A stretch of DNA of 64,000 nt. Origin: Polynucleobacter sp. MWH-Loch1C5 (GTDB taxonomy: Bacteria; Pseudomonadota; Gammaproteobacteria; Burkholderiales; Burkholderiaceae). The notes beneath the pieces were generated by a model. That model was given only the letters and a program-made list of their open reading frames with translations, searched no databases and had not been told where the DNA came from. Made by a program: the position numbers and the translations under genes. The stretch is from NCBI RefSeq assembly GCF_018881775.1, contig NZ_JACVPR010000001.1, positions 992,001-1,056,000 on the forward strand, read 5' to 3'. Below are positions 27,610 through 36,819 of this stretch, piece after piece (positions within the stretch are counted from its first letter, which is position 1; each line of letters opens with the position of its first letter).

Positions 27610-28937
27610 GCCCGCATCAATGCTTCAATATCGGATACCGTTACAGGAACATCACGTGTCAGTATCTCAGGGTCAGCGGATGTTACGTGAACATCATCTT
27701 CAATACGAATACCGATACCCCAATATTTTTCTGCTGCCTGACTGCCATGCCGTATGTATAAACCAGGCTCAATCGTTAAAACCATCCCGGCCTCGAGTTG
27801 ACGCCAGGGTTGATCGCCAACCCCGGGTTCTCGATAGTTGCCTACATCATGCACATCCATACCCAGCCAGTGACTTGTGCGATGCATATAGTAATCTTGG
27901 TAGGCTTTAGCTTCTATCGCATTAGCGACGCTACCCCATTTTGATTTAGGTAATATTTCCAAATCTAAAAGACCTTGCGTGAGAACCTCTAGTGCTGCTT
28001 CATGAGGTGCCTGAAAGTTCGATCCTATGCGCGTTGCTGAAATGGCTTTTTCTTGGGCTTCTAGAACAATTTCATAGATGGCTTTCTGAGGGCCAGAAAA
28101 CTGACCATTCACAGGCAAGGTTCTGGTAATGTCCGAAGCGTAGCTGTCTAGTTCGCAGCCAGCATCAATCAAGCATAAATCGCCATCGAGAAGTTGCGCA
28201 TCACCAGCGCGGTGGTGCAGAGTACAGGCATTTTTTCCGGCTGCAACAATGCTGTTGTATGCCACATGCTGTGCCCCCATTTTACGGAAGATGTAGAGTA
28301 ATTCTGCTTCAAGATGGTATTCGTGCATGCCGGGTTGGCAGGCTTGCATAGCGCGAATATGACCTTGTGCAGCAATCTTCGCTGAGCGCCGCATGATCTC
28401 GATTTCAGCGCTATCTTTTAATAGACGCATTTCATGCACGATTTGTAAAACGTCATGAATTGCTGATGGAGGTCGTTTACCGCTTCTACTTTGCTGGCGT
28501 AAAACATCAAACCAAGATTCAATCTCTCTTTGTAGATCTCGATCAATTTTGGTATGCAGACTTTCAAAACCATTCATCAAGTCAGGCATACGTGTATGAA
28601 GTTCCGTGAGGGGGTAAGCAAAATCGACACCTAAAGCTTCGGGTGCTGCTTCAGGTCCTAGTCGCCAACCATCCCAGATTTCGCGTTCTAAATCTTTGGG
28701 GCGGCAAAATAAGTGAGTTTGAAAACCTTGCTCTGAAATTTGCATCACCAGGTAGGCCCCAGGCTCATTAAATCCAGTGAGGTAATAAAAATCAGAATCA
28801 TGGCGATACGGATATTCGCTATCGCGATTGCGCAATTTTTCACTCGCCGTATTGAGCAACAATACGCCTGAGCCAGTTTTCTTTTGGATGGCTTTAGCTA
28901 GGCGCTCACGCCTTTTCGCATACAAAGCTGTATTCAT
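27606..28937 (-). CDS. pepP: Xaa-Pro aminopeptidase (aminopeptidase P)
   Basis: Dimanganese M24 peptidase that removes N-terminal residues before proline. The N-terminal AMP_N domain contains 'SEYPYRHDSDFYYLTGFNEP'. Metal ligands are visible in the M24 domain: 'IDAGCELDSYASDITRTLPV' (two Asp), 'HRTSHWLGMDVHDVG' (His), 'VLTIEPGLYI' (Glu) and 'IGIRIEDDVHV' (Glu). I chose the ATG at 28937 (MNTALYAKRRERL); the ORF track adds 28 residues read through the murU C-terminus. Length 443 residues, like E. coli PepP (441). It lies 7 bp after murU. Confidence 0.95.
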   Translation of the reverse strand: MNTALYAKRRERLAKAIQKKTGSGVLLLNTASEKLRNRDSEYPYRHDSDFYYLTGFNEPGAYLVMQISEQGFQTHLFCRPKDLEREIWDGWRLGPEAAPEALGVDFAYPLTELHTRMPDLMNGFESLHTKIDRDLQREIESWFDVLRQQSRSGKRPPSAIHDVLQIVHEMRLLKDSAEIEIMRRSAKIAAQGHIRAMQACQPGMHEYHLEAELLYIFRKMGAQHVAYNSIVAAGKNACTLHHRAGDAQLLDGDLCLIDAGCELDSYASDITRTLPVNGQFSGPQKAIYEIVLEAQEKAISATRIGSNFQAPHEAALEVLTQGLLDLEILPKSKWGSVANAIEAKAYQDYYMHRTSHWLGMDVHDVGNYREPGVGDQPWRQLEAGMVLTIEPGLYIRHGSQAAEKYWGIGIRIEDDVHVTSADPEILTRDVPVTVSDIEALMRA

Positions 28938-28944
28938 AACTAAA

Positions 28945-29658
28945 TTATGACTGATTATTGAGTTCTTGGAGGCGCTCTGGGGTGCCAACGTCGGTCCAGG
29001 GGGTATGTAATAAGGCACCACCCACTTTTCCTGCTTCTATCAGGTCGCGCAATAAGGGGGCTAGTTTTGCCACGCTATGAGCCTGAATATGGCTAAATAT
29101 CGACCGATGATAGATGCCTATACCGCTAAAAGTGTGGGTGTTGATGGATGATTCTTTAGGCATGACCTTCCCGCCCTCTAGACAAAAGTCACCCTGAGGA
29201 TGGTGAGGTGGGTTGGGAACCATCCATAAAAATGCGGCCACTCCGTTCTTGCGTAGCTCAGGGATGGTTTGCTGAATAACATTGAAGTCCAGTCCTGGCG
29301 TAAAAACATCACCATTAATGACTAAAAAATAATCTTGGGGATCGAGCAGTGGTATCGCTTGGGCAATGCCGCCAGCGGTTTCTAGAGCCGTATCTTCTGC
29401 TGATGTATGAAACTCGATATTGGGATATTGCAATCGTACTGATGCTATATGTTCTACGATTTGTGACCCCAGCCAAGCGTGATTGACTACGACTTTCTTA
29501 AATCCAGCGTTTGCAATCGCCTGAATATGCCAATCGATCAGAGCCAGACCTTGTACTTTGAGTAGGGGTTTCGGTTGTTGGTCTGTGAGCGGTCTCATTC
29601 TCTCGCCCCGGCCAGCTGCCAGAATCATCACTGGGATACTAGCCGTGAGCGTCATCAA
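28945..29658 (-). CDS. murU: N-acetylmuramate alpha-1-phosphate uridylyltransferase (MurU)
   Basis: Nucleotidyltransferase that makes UDP-MurNAc from MurNAc-1-phosphate in the Pseudomonas-type peptidoglycan recycling route. The NTP-transferase signature is 'VMILAAGRGERMRPLTDQQ', followed by 'KPLLKVQGLALIDWHI', and the metal-binding 'LVINGDVFTPG'. The size of 237 residues fits MurU rather than the larger glucose-1-phosphate transferases. It is coupled to the upstream amgK by an ATGA overlap, the diagnostic pairing. ATG at 29658 is followed by a second in-frame ATG (MM). The function is assigned from family and neighbour. Confidence 0.9.
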   Translation of the reverse strand: MMTLTASIPVMILAAGRGERMRPLTDQQPKPLLKVQGLALIDWHIQAIANAGFKKVVVNHAWLGSQIVEHIASVRLQYPNIEFHTSAEDTALETAGGIAQAIPLLDPQDYFLVINGDVFTPGLDFNVIQQTIPELRKNGVAAFLWMVPNPPHHPQGDFCLEGGKVMPKESSINTHTFSGIGIYHRSIFSHIQAHSVAKLAPLLRDLIEAGKVGGALLHTPWTDVGTPERLQELNNQS

Positions 29659-30674
29659 AAAGTCAACCCATCTGGACGTTGAATACCTTCAACTTGATCA
29701 AAAAGATGAACTAGAGGTTTGAAGGCGTTATAGCGTTCGGCCACTTTGCGGGCGTATTTGAAAACAAGGGGAATGTCTTTCAGATAACCATCTTTACCAT
29801 CTCGGTGGAAAAGTCTGGCAAAGATACCTAAGACTTTGAGATGTCGTTGTAGTCCCATCCACTCAAAATCACGGTAGAAATCACCAAAATCTTCGCTGAC
29901 GGGTAGCCCAGCTTTTTTAGCATCCTGCCAATAGCGAATCAGCCAATCCATTTGCTGGGCTTCTTCCCATTCGATATAGGCATCTCGATACAAAGAGGCC
30001 AAATCATAGGTTATCGGGCCATATACCGCATCTTGGAAATCTAGGATGCCAGGATTGTTCTCTGGAGCGACCATCAAATTCCGGCTATGGAAGTCTCTAT
30101 GAACATAGACCTGCGCTTGTGCCAAATTATTTTTCAATAGAGCCGCAAATACTTCTTGAAGTTGCTGTGATTGTTGATTAGTCAGCTTGATATCTAAGTG
30201 ACGCGTTAGATACCACTCTGGGAACAGCGCCATTTCTCTGGAGAGCAAGGTGGTGTCGTATTCCGGTAGCACATTGGCTTTACTGCTCAGTTGAATTTTG
30301 ATAAGTGAGGCATTGGCATCTAAATACAGACTATTAGCTGACGATTCAGAGAGTTCAGACAAGTAGGTGGTGTGACCCAGATCACTTAACAGTAAAAAAC
30401 CAGCCTGGCTATCTTTGGCCAAAATTTCAGGTACAAGAACCCCGCTTTGGGCAAATAATTCAGCCACCTTCACAAAAGGCCCCGTATCTTCATGGCTGGG
30501 TGGGGCATCCATCACGATATAGCTGGAAGAACGATCCCTACTTTGGAGGCGAAAGTATCTCCTAAAGCTTGCATCGCTCGAGGCTGGGGCTAGAGACTCA
30601 AGGTCAAGGACCGGATTGAAATTTAATCGATTCAGCCAGTCTTTAATTGCTAAAAAGCGGATATCTGTCGTCAT
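29655..30674 (-). CDS. amgK: N-acetylmuramate/N-acetylglucosamine kinase (AmgK)
   Basis: Aminoglycoside-phosphotransferase-fold kinase that phosphorylates MurNAc (or GlcNAc) at C1. The catalytic loop is 'VYVHRDFHSRNLMV' (HxDxxxxN type) and the metal-binding Asp is in 'GILDFQDAVYGPITYDLASL'. The 339-residue length and the pairing with murU support AmgK over other phosphotransferases. The ATG at 30674 lies 29 bp from the divergent lptD start, the Burkholderiales and Pseudomonas arrangement. AmgK-MurU lets cells bypass MurA-dependent UDP-MurNAc synthesis, which in Pseudomonas gives intrinsic tolerance to fosfomycin; a similar effect here is inference. Confidence 0.9.
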   Translation of the reverse strand: MTTDIRFLAIKDWLNRLNFNPVLDLESLAPASSDASFRRYFRLQSRDRSSSYIVMDAPPSHEDTGPFVKVAELFAQSGVLVPEILAKDSQAGFLLLSDLGHTTYLSELSESSANSLYLDANASLIKIQLSSKANVLPEYDTTLLSREMALFPEWYLTRHLDIKLTNQQSQQLQEVFAALLKNNLAQAQVYVHRDFHSRNLMVAPENNPGILDFQDAVYGPITYDLASLYRDAYIEWEEAQQMDWLIRYWQDAKKAGLPVSEDFGDFYRDFEWMGLQRHLKVLGIFARLFHRDGKDGYLKDIPLVFKYARKVAERYNAFKPLVHLFDQVEGIQRPDGLTF

Positions 30675-30703
30675 GGATTCGTATAATAAAAGACTTAAGG
30701 AAT

Positions 30704-33064
30704 ATGCCTAAATCTTTTCAACATTCCAGGGTTTGTCCGCCCTTTCCAAAGTCAAAACTAACGTACTGGTTGGTAGGGGTTTGGACTTGTTGTTTTTCGG
30801 CCAATATCTTGGCACAAAATGCTAATTCCGCCCAAGAAACCCTCAGTCTGAAGCTTGAAGATCAACTCTTAGTGCGTCCACCGGTCTTGGATGAGCAATC
30901 TCCTACCTTTACTTCATCAAAAAAGGTCGATGGTGTAGTTGACCGAGTGATGAAGTTAGAGGGTGATGCGGTGATGCGGCGCAATCGAACGGTGATCAAA
31001 GGAGATGTGATTACCTATGATCCAGATACAGACATCGCTGATATTGAAGGTAATGCCGTACTCCTAAAAGAGACCACTTACTTCAAAGGCCCGCGTGCCA
31101 AGTTACGTCTAGATGCTCAAGAGGGTTGGATGGATACCCCTATTTTTGAGCTTAGGAATATTGGGGGTAGTGGAGAGGCTCAAAGAGTTGATTTTCTGCC
31201 CGATGATCAAATTGAGTTTCAAAAACTGAAATACACCACATGCCGACCGGATAATGTGGATTGGTATATTAAAGCTTCACGGATGGATGTGGAGCAAGAC
31301 ACCAACTCAGCGGTAGGGCGTAATGGGGTCTTACATTTTTTTAATGTACCCGTCTTATATACCCCGGCATTTGCTTTACCTACTAATTCAGAACGGCGTT
31401 CTGGCTTTTTATCTCCCACTTATGGACGTTCTAACAGAAATGGTTGGGACATTCGTGTACCGTATTACATCAATATCGCACCCAATCGCGATATGACTTT
31501 ATTTCCTCGTTACCTGCAGAATCGTGGTGAGCAGATTGGTACGGAGTTTAGATATTTAGATCGTAACTACGCCGGTACTCTGACTGCTGAATACCTAAGT
31601 GACGATAAGTTATATAAAAAAGATCGTTGGGCCTTTGGTATTAAGCATGTACAGAATGTGGCTCAGGGTATTCAGGCATACAGTGATTTCAGCAAGGTAT
31701 CTGATGATTTCTATGTGGATGATGTTGGCCGAAATTTAAGTGGCGTGGTCAATCGTCAGTTCAATCAAGAGATTGGTGCGAGAACTGCTATACAAGGTTG
31801 GACAGTATTGACACGCGTTCAGAAATTCCAAACCTTACAGCCTGATCCTACTATCCCCACAGTATTGCCTTATGAGCGTGAACCACAAATCAACGCTCGC
31901 TACGGCAAGATGAGCGCACAGGGTTTTCAGTGGAATGTAGAAACGGATTTCACACGTTTTACCTTACCTAATCGACAGCTATTCATTAATCCGTCACGAG
32001 TTTTCTCAGATGGTAATCGTGCCTATGTGAATACTTCAGTAGCACGCCCTTTCTTGACGCCAGGTTACTACTTCACGCCCAAAGTTAGCCTGCGTTCTGT
32101 TAGTTACGACGTCAATCAGTTTCAACAGTATTCAACGGGTGGTAACTTTAATCGCAACATCACTTTACCGACTTTGAGCCTAGATTCAGGTATGGTCTTA
32201 GAGCGAGATGCATTTGAGCTCAAGCCTATGTTTGGTAGAAATATGTTGATGACACTAGAGCCGCGTGCTTTTTATGTCTACACACCTTATCGTCAACAAT
32301 CTGATTTGCCGATTTTCGATACTGCAGATGCTGGTTTTGGTATCGCTCAAATTTTTAGTGAAAATACTTTTGCCGGAAATGACAGAATCGCAGACAACAA
32401 TAAATTAACCGTAGGTGTTACTTCTAGATTCATTGATGCAGATAGTGGTGTTGAAAGATTTAGAACCATCTTTGCTCAGAGAACTGACTTTGATGGTCAA
32501 AGAGTGGGCTTGTATTCCGAGTCAACGACACCGGCTAGAAAAAGATCTGATTTATTAGCAGGTTTGTCAACTCGACTTGCTGGTAACTTTAACGTTGATG
32601 GTGTGGCTCAATATAACGAAGACATCGCTAAAATCGTCCAGCAGACCGTGACCTTAGGCTATCGCCCTGAGTTAAGAAAGTTGGTCAACGTGAGTTATCG
32701 TAGAACGATTGACCCCACAAGTGCTCGGGCGAGTTTGGATCAGTATGAAATCTCTGGTCAATGGCCCATTACCCGAAAGTGGTATGGCGTAGCGCGTTAC
32801 AACTATGATTTGATCTCTGATCGTGTCTTGAATCGTTTGATGGGCTTAGAATATGACGCAGATTGTTGGGTGGTGCGCGTTGTTCAAAGACGTTTCCAGA
32901 ATACGACCGTGTTAGCCACTTCAGAAATCTTTATGCAGATTGATTTCAAGGGTTTTTCTGGATTTGGAAGTAATCCGATTAATCTGATACGCTTTAATGT
33001 GCCAGGGTATGAGCCTGTGAGTGTCAACCCAGCACCGATATCACCGTTTGAAAGTTACGAATGA
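30704..33064 (+). CDS. lptD: LPS assembly protein LptD (outer membrane)
   Basis: Outer-membrane beta-barrel that inserts lipopolysaccharide into the outer leaflet with LptE. A signal-like hydrophobic segment (TYWLVGVWTCCFSANILAQ, about residues 21-39) is followed by the OstA/LptA-like periplasmic domain ('VIKGDVITYDPDTDIADIEG') and a barrel of alternating aromatic strands. Cysteines at 'YTTCRPDNVDW' and 'YDADCWVVRVVQRRF' match positions used for the inter-domain disulfides. I chose ATG at 30704 (MPKSFQHS); the ORF-track start at 30647 lies in the divergent amgK gene. A TATAAT at 30682-30687 is a possible -10 without a clear -35. Length 786 residues; the stop overlaps surA by 4 bp. Confidence 0.95.
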   Translation: MPKSFQHSRVCPPFPKSKLTYWLVGVWTCCFSANILAQNANSAQETLSLKLEDQLLVRPPVLDEQSPTFTSSKKVDGVVDRVMKLEGDAVMRRNRTVIKGDVITYDPDTDIADIEGNAVLLKETTYFKGPRAKLRLDAQEGWMDTPIFELRNIGGSGEAQRVDFLPDDQIEFQKLKYTTCRPDNVDWYIKASRMDVEQDTNSAVGRNGVLHFFNVPVLYTPAFALPTNSERRSGFLSPTYGRSNRNGWDIRVPYYINIAPNRDMTLFPRYLQNRGEQIGTEFRYLDRNYAGTLTAEYLSDDKLYKKDRWAFGIKHVQNVAQGIQAYSDFSKVSDDFYVDDVGRNLSGVVNRQFNQEIGARTAIQGWTVLTRVQKFQTLQPDPTIPTVLPYEREPQINARYGKMSAQGFQWNVETDFTRFTLPNRQLFINPSRVFSDGNRAYVNTSVARPFLTPGYYFTPKVSLRSVSYDVNQFQQYSTGGNFNRNITLPTLSLDSGMVLERDAFELKPMFGRNMLMTLEPRAFYVYTPYRQQSDLPIFDTADAGFGIAQIFSENTFAGNDRIADNNKLTVGVTSRFIDADSGVERFRTIFAQRTDFDGQRVGLYSESTTPARKRSDLLAGLSTRLAGNFNVDGVAQYNEDIAKIVQQTVTLGYRPELRKLVNVSYRRTIDPTSARASLDQYEISGQWPITRKWYGVARYNYDLISDRVLNRLMGLEYDADCWVVRVVQRRFQNTTVLATSEIFMQIDFKGFSGFGSNPINLIRFNVPGYEPVSVNPAPISPFESYE

Positions 33065-34362
33065 AAAGAATACAAGGATGGTTTTTCAGCTTACTACTAG
33101 CGAGTAGCACGTGCGTCATGGCGCAGAACACAAGCCGTGTGATCGATGAAGTCGTAGCGATTGTTGATACTAGCCTTGTAACTAAAAAAGAGTTGCAAGA
33201 TCGTTTAAATCAAGTCGAGAAGCAATTAAAAGCAAGTAACCGTGCTATTCCTGTTGAGGAATTAAGAAAGCAAGTCTTAGAGCGTCTCATTATTGAGCGT
33301 ATACAACTCAACTTAGCGCGTGAGCAAGGTCTGCGTGTAACAGATAAAGATTTAGACAGAATTATTGGCAATATCGCTGCTCAAAATAAATTAACAGTAG
33401 ATGCTTTTAAAAAGAAGATAGAAAGTGAAGGTATACGTTTTTCTAAGTATCGTGAGGATATACGTCAAGAAGTGACTATTTCTCGTTTAAGAGAGCGCGA
33501 AGTCGATGCTCGTATTCAGATGACAGAAGCTGAAATAGATAGTTTCTTATCAGAAAGAAACCGGGGTCGCGCAGCGGTGCCTGAAGAAATATATTTAGCT
33601 CAGCTATTGATTCCTGTGCCGAATGGGTCTTCTGATGCTGAAGTAGAAGGTATCAAAACCAAAGTACAAGAACTTCTACAACAAGCTTCTAATGAAAAAG
33701 ACTTTGTTGCTTTTGCTAAAAAAGTGGCTCAAGCGGGTGGTTATCGTTATGAAGACTTGGGTTATCGCTCTTTAGATCGTTTACCGCAAATTTTTATTGA
33801 TGCGGTTGCCGGCGTACCAGCGAACAAGCTGGTTGGGCAGGCTGTACGTAGTGGTGCGGGCTTTCATATTTTGAAGGTGGTTGATCGAAAAGGTGGCGTT
33901 GCTGTTGAGAACATTGTCGTTAATCAAACCCTCGCAAGACATATTTTGATTAAGCATAAAGATAATTTGACGGATCTCGAGGCACAAAGACGTTTAAATG
34001 GTTTCAAAGATCAAATTCGCGTTAAGACGGCTGATTTTGCACAAATTGCCCAAAAATATTCAGAAGATGGTTCTGCAGCCAATGGTGGTAATTTGGGCTG
34101 GATGTCTCCTGGTGAGCTAGTGCCAGCCTTTGAGCAGGCTATGAATCAATTGGCTATCGGGGAAGTCAGTGAACCCGTTCGTTCAGAATTCGGCTGGCAC
34201 CTGATTCAGGTGATCGATCGTCGCCAGGCTCAGCTATCAGCTGATCGTCAAAGAGATTTTGCAAGGGCTGCGCTTCGCGAAAGAAAACTAGATCAAGCCT
34301 ATGAGGACTGGATTCGACAAATTCGCGATGCTGCGACTGTAGATATTCGACAAGCCAACTAG
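33061..34362 (+). CDS. surA: Periplasmic chaperone and peptidyl-prolyl isomerase SurA
   Basis: Chaperone for outer-membrane protein folding. A signal peptide is visible (KRIQGWFFSLLLASSTCVMA, cleavage near AQN). The N-terminal chaperone domain begins 'VIDEVVAIVDTSLVTKKEL'. Two parvulin domains follow, at about residues 180-280 and 290-390; the second carries the clear motif 'ARHILIKHKDNLTDLEA' and 'YSEDGSAANGGNLGWMSPGE', while the first is more diverged. Length 433 residues, like E. coli SurA (428). It lies in the conserved lptD-surA-pdxA-rsmA operon with a 4-bp overlap with lptD. Confidence 0.95.
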   Translation: MKRIQGWFFSLLLASSTCVMAQNTSRVIDEVVAIVDTSLVTKKELQDRLNQVEKQLKASNRAIPVEELRKQVLERLIIERIQLNLAREQGLRVTDKDLDRIIGNIAAQNKLTVDAFKKKIESEGIRFSKYREDIRQEVTISRLREREVDARIQMTEAEIDSFLSERNRGRAAVPEEIYLAQLLIPVPNGSSDAEVEGIKTKVQELLQQASNEKDFVAFAKKVAQAGGYRYEDLGYRSLDRLPQIFIDAVAGVPANKLVGQAVRSGAGFHILKVVDRKGGVAVENIVVNQTLARHILIKHKDNLTDLEAQRRLNGFKDQIRVKTADFAQIAQKYSEDGSAANGGNLGWMSPGELVPAFEQAMNQLAIGEVSEPVRSEFGWHLIQVIDRRQAQLSADRQRDFARAALRERKLDQAYEDWIRQIRDAATVDIRQAN

Positions 34363-34363
34363 T

Positions 34364-35329
34364 ATGTTAAATCTTGCCATTACGACCGGAGAACCCGCTG
34401 GTATTGGCCCTGAGATTAGCTTGCGGGCTGCAAAAAAAATCATAGAGCTGCATACAGATGTCAGCCTATCCTTGATTGGTGATGCGCATTTATTATCAGG
34501 CTTTTCTTTACCTCGTTTATCAATTGACCCGGTCCCATTGCGTGCACCTGTCACTCCTGGTGTGCTTGATGCAGCCAATTCAGCCTATGTGATTGATACC
34601 CTCAATAGGGCTACCGATCTTTGTTTACGAGGTCACTATGATGCAATGGTCACAGCCCCGGTGCATAAAAGCATCATTGCTGAGGCGGGTTATAGTTTCA
34701 TGGGCCACACTGAGTATTTGGCAGAGCGCTGCCAGGTGAAGAAGGTGGTGATGATGCTCTGTGGGCATCCTCAAGTGGGACAAGATGTTTTTCCGAAAAT
34801 GCTCAGGGTTGCATTAGCGACCACTCATATTCCCTTGGCTCAAGTCGCTGCTACGCTCAAGGTAGAGGATCTAAAAGCCATTATCCAAATTGCTCATGAT
34901 GATTTACGGAGTAAATTTGGCATTGCTCAGCCCAAAATTGCTCTGACTGGCCTCAATCCTCATGCGGGTGAGTCTGGGAAGATGGGTAGAGAAGAAATTG
35001 AAATTATTAAGCCTGCCTTGGATTGGGCCAGTCAGCAGGGAATAGACGCTCATGGTCCGTATCCGGGAGATACTATTTTTACTCCAGAGCATTTAAGGGG
35101 GTATGACCTGATCGTCGCTATGCAGCATGACCAGGGCCTGGCCCCCTTCAAGATGCTTACCTTTGGTCAAGGCGTTAATGTTACCTTGGGCCTGCCTATT
35201 ATTCGTACATCTGTAGACCATGGGACTGCCTTAGGTATTGCGGGTAAGAATCAGGCTGATGAAGGCAGTATGCTCGCAGCTCTTGAGTTGGCCTATCAAC
35301 TTGCTAAGAAACATGCGACATCAAGTTAA
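34364..35329 (+). CDS. pdxA: 4-hydroxythreonine-4-phosphate dehydrogenase
   Basis: NAD-dependent enzyme of pyridoxal-5'-phosphate synthesis. Typical motifs are 'LAITTGEPAGIGPEISLRAA', 'MVTAPVHKSIIAEAGYSFMG', which includes 'GHTEYLAERC' directly after, and 'GLNPHAGESGKMGREE'; metal-binding histidines fall in GHTE, NPHAG and 'IRTSVDHGTALGIAGK'. The length of 321 residues is usual. It starts one base after surA and overlaps rsmA by 17 bp, the conserved operon order. Confidence 0.95.
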   Translation: MLNLAITTGEPAGIGPEISLRAAKKIIELHTDVSLSLIGDAHLLSGFSLPRLSIDPVPLRAPVTPGVLDAANSAYVIDTLNRATDLCLRGHYDAMVTAPVHKSIIAEAGYSFMGHTEYLAERCQVKKVVMMLCGHPQVGQDVFPKMLRVALATTHIPLAQVAATLKVEDLKAIIQIAHDDLRSKFGIAQPKIALTGLNPHAGESGKMGREEIEIIKPALDWASQQGIDAHGPYPGDTIFTPEHLRGYDLIVAMQHDQGLAPFKMLTFGQGVNVTLGLPIIRTSVDHGTALGIAGKNQADEGSMLAALELAYQLAKKHATSS

Positions 35330-36110
35330 GAAACGTTTTGGCCAACATTTCTTAGTAGATCAAGGTGTCATTACCCAGATAGTCAATTCAATTGCTTGTC
35401 AAAATAGCGATCATGTCATTGAAATAGGTCCTGGTATGGGCGCCATGACTCAATTGCTACTAGATCGATTGGATCATTTGAGTATTGTTGAGATTGATCG
35501 TGACTTAATCGATTATTGGGAAAAACAGGGTTTATCAAAGCTCACTATTTATGGGCGCGATGTTCTTAAGTTTGATTTTTCAGAATGGTTTAAAACAACT
35601 GCAGGACCTGGCCAACATTTTATTGTCGGTAACTTGCCCTATAACATCTCATCACCCATTTTGTTTCATCTCGTGCAGTATGCAAATCAAGTAACTGGTC
35701 AAATTTTTATGCTGCAAAAAGAGGTCATTGATCGTATGCTGTCTCAAGCTGGCGATAGCGAATTTGGCCGTTTATCGGTGATGTTACAAGCTAGATATGA
35801 CATGTCTTTGGTCTTAGATGTTCCGCCTGAGTGCTTTGACCCGCCGCCAAAAGTAGATTCAGCAGTTGTGCGTATGGTCCCTAAGAAAGATTTTTCTTTA
35901 TCTTCAGAAGAGTACTTGGCTCTTGAAAAAATAGTGACGCAGGCATTTTCTCAAAGAAGGAAAGTATTACGTAATAATCTGAGCTCCTTCAAAAACCTTC
36001 TTGGTATGACCGAGCAGGAGCTAGGACAAAGAGCCCAAGAGATTACTGTAGAAAGATATATAGAGTGGGCTAAAGCTTGGGCTATTTCTCATAAGAATGC
36101 GGATCAATAA
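35313..36110 (+). CDS. rsmA: 16S rRNA dimethyladenosine transferase RsmA (KsgA)
   Basis: Methylates two adjacent adenines near the 3' end of 16S rRNA in late 30S assembly. The SAM site is 'DHVIEIGPGMGAMTQLLLDR', the catalytic motif 'IVGNLPYNISSPILFHLV' and the downstream motif 'FDPPPKVDSAVVRM'. The start is ATG at 35313 (MRHQVKKRFGQHFL), since the family begins just before KKRFGQHF; the ORF track adds 25 residues in the pdxA overlap. Length 265 residues. Its 3' end overlaps the convergent plsC-like gene by 29 bp. Confidence 0.96.
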   Translation: MRHQVKKRFGQHFLVDQGVITQIVNSIACQNSDHVIEIGPGMGAMTQLLLDRLDHLSIVEIDRDLIDYWEKQGLSKLTIYGRDVLKFDFSEWFKTTAGPGQHFIVGNLPYNISSPILFHLVQYANQVTGQIFMLQKEVIDRMLSQAGDSEFGRLSVMLQARYDMSLVLDVPPECFDPPPKVDSAVVRMVPKKDFSLSSEEYLALEKIVTQAFSQRRKVLRNNLSSFKNLLGMTEQELGQRAQEITVERYIEWAKAWAISHKNADQ

Positions 36111-36819
36111 TACGCATTTCTGATTCAATCCAAGCTTGAGTTTCTTGATGTAGAGTATCGGCACTCTTATTTGCAGAGCTAATGGCGGGGCCAATCGATA
36201 CAGTGATTTTTCCTGGGTATTTTAAGAAACTATTCCTTGGCCAAAAGTGCCCTGCATTGTGTGCCACTGGCAGAACCCAAGCTTGCGTAGCGCTGGCCAG
36301 GCGAGCGCCACCTTTGCGGTAAGCAGGGGCGCTTCCCACAGCGGTTCGTGTACCCTCAGGAAAAATAATGATCCAGTTACCTGCTGCTAAATGTTCTTTA
36401 CCTTGAGCAGCCACAGAAATCGAGGCAGATGAACGATCAGAGCGATTAATATGAATCATCCTAAGTAGCCCTAAGGTCCAGCCAAAAAATGGTATCCAAA
36501 GTAATTCTCTTTTAAATACGAAGCAAAGTTGGCGGGGGAAAATAGTCATAAAAGAAATGGTTTCCCATGCCGATTGATGTTTCGCCAGGATGATCACTTT
36601 CTCGTCTTGTACAGCTTTCAAATGCTCTAGGCCTTTGAGCTCATAAGAGATGCCGCATAGCCATTGGCAAACCTTAACAACGGTATGATTCCAGCCCAAA
36701 GCGAGTTGATAGCGACGGCGATGATTCAAAAGGGGGAAACTGATCATGCAGATCACTGCATAGATGGGTGTGTAGATCAGTAAAAAAACAAAAAATAGTA
36801 GCGATCTAATGGCGATCAT
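36082..36819 (-). CDS. plsC: 1-acyl-sn-glycerol-3-phosphate acyltransferase family protein
   Basis: Membrane-associated acyltransferase of phospholipid synthesis that converts lysophosphatidate to phosphatidate. A hydrophobic N-terminus (SLLFFVFLLIYTPIYAVICM) anchors it. The acyltransferase block 1 appears as 'KHQSAWETISF', HX4E rather than the textbook HX4D, a variant I recall in this subfamily; block 3 'IFPEGTRT' is intact. Length 245 residues. The start overlaps the gmhB stop by 4 bp. A role in lipid A or ornithine-lipid acylation is possible, so the symbol is a family assignment. Confidence 0.85.
   Translation of the reverse strand: MIAIRSLLFFVFLLIYTPIYAVICMISFPLLNHRRRYQLALGWNHTVVKVCQWLCGISYELKGLEHLKAVQDEKVIILAKHQSAWETISFMTIFPRQLCFVFKRELLWIPFFGWTLGLLRMIHINRSDRSSASISVAAQGKEHLAAGNWIIIFPEGTRTAVGSAPAYRKGGARLASATQAWVLPVAHNAGHFWPRNSFLKYPGKITVSIGPAISSANKSADTLHQETQAWIESEMRIIDPHSYEK

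Noticed and set aside
27470-27910. 146-residue plus-strand ORF across the ubiH-like/pepP junction
   Set aside because: It is antisense to two well-conserved genes and has low-quality, Cys/His-rich translation typical of shadow frames.
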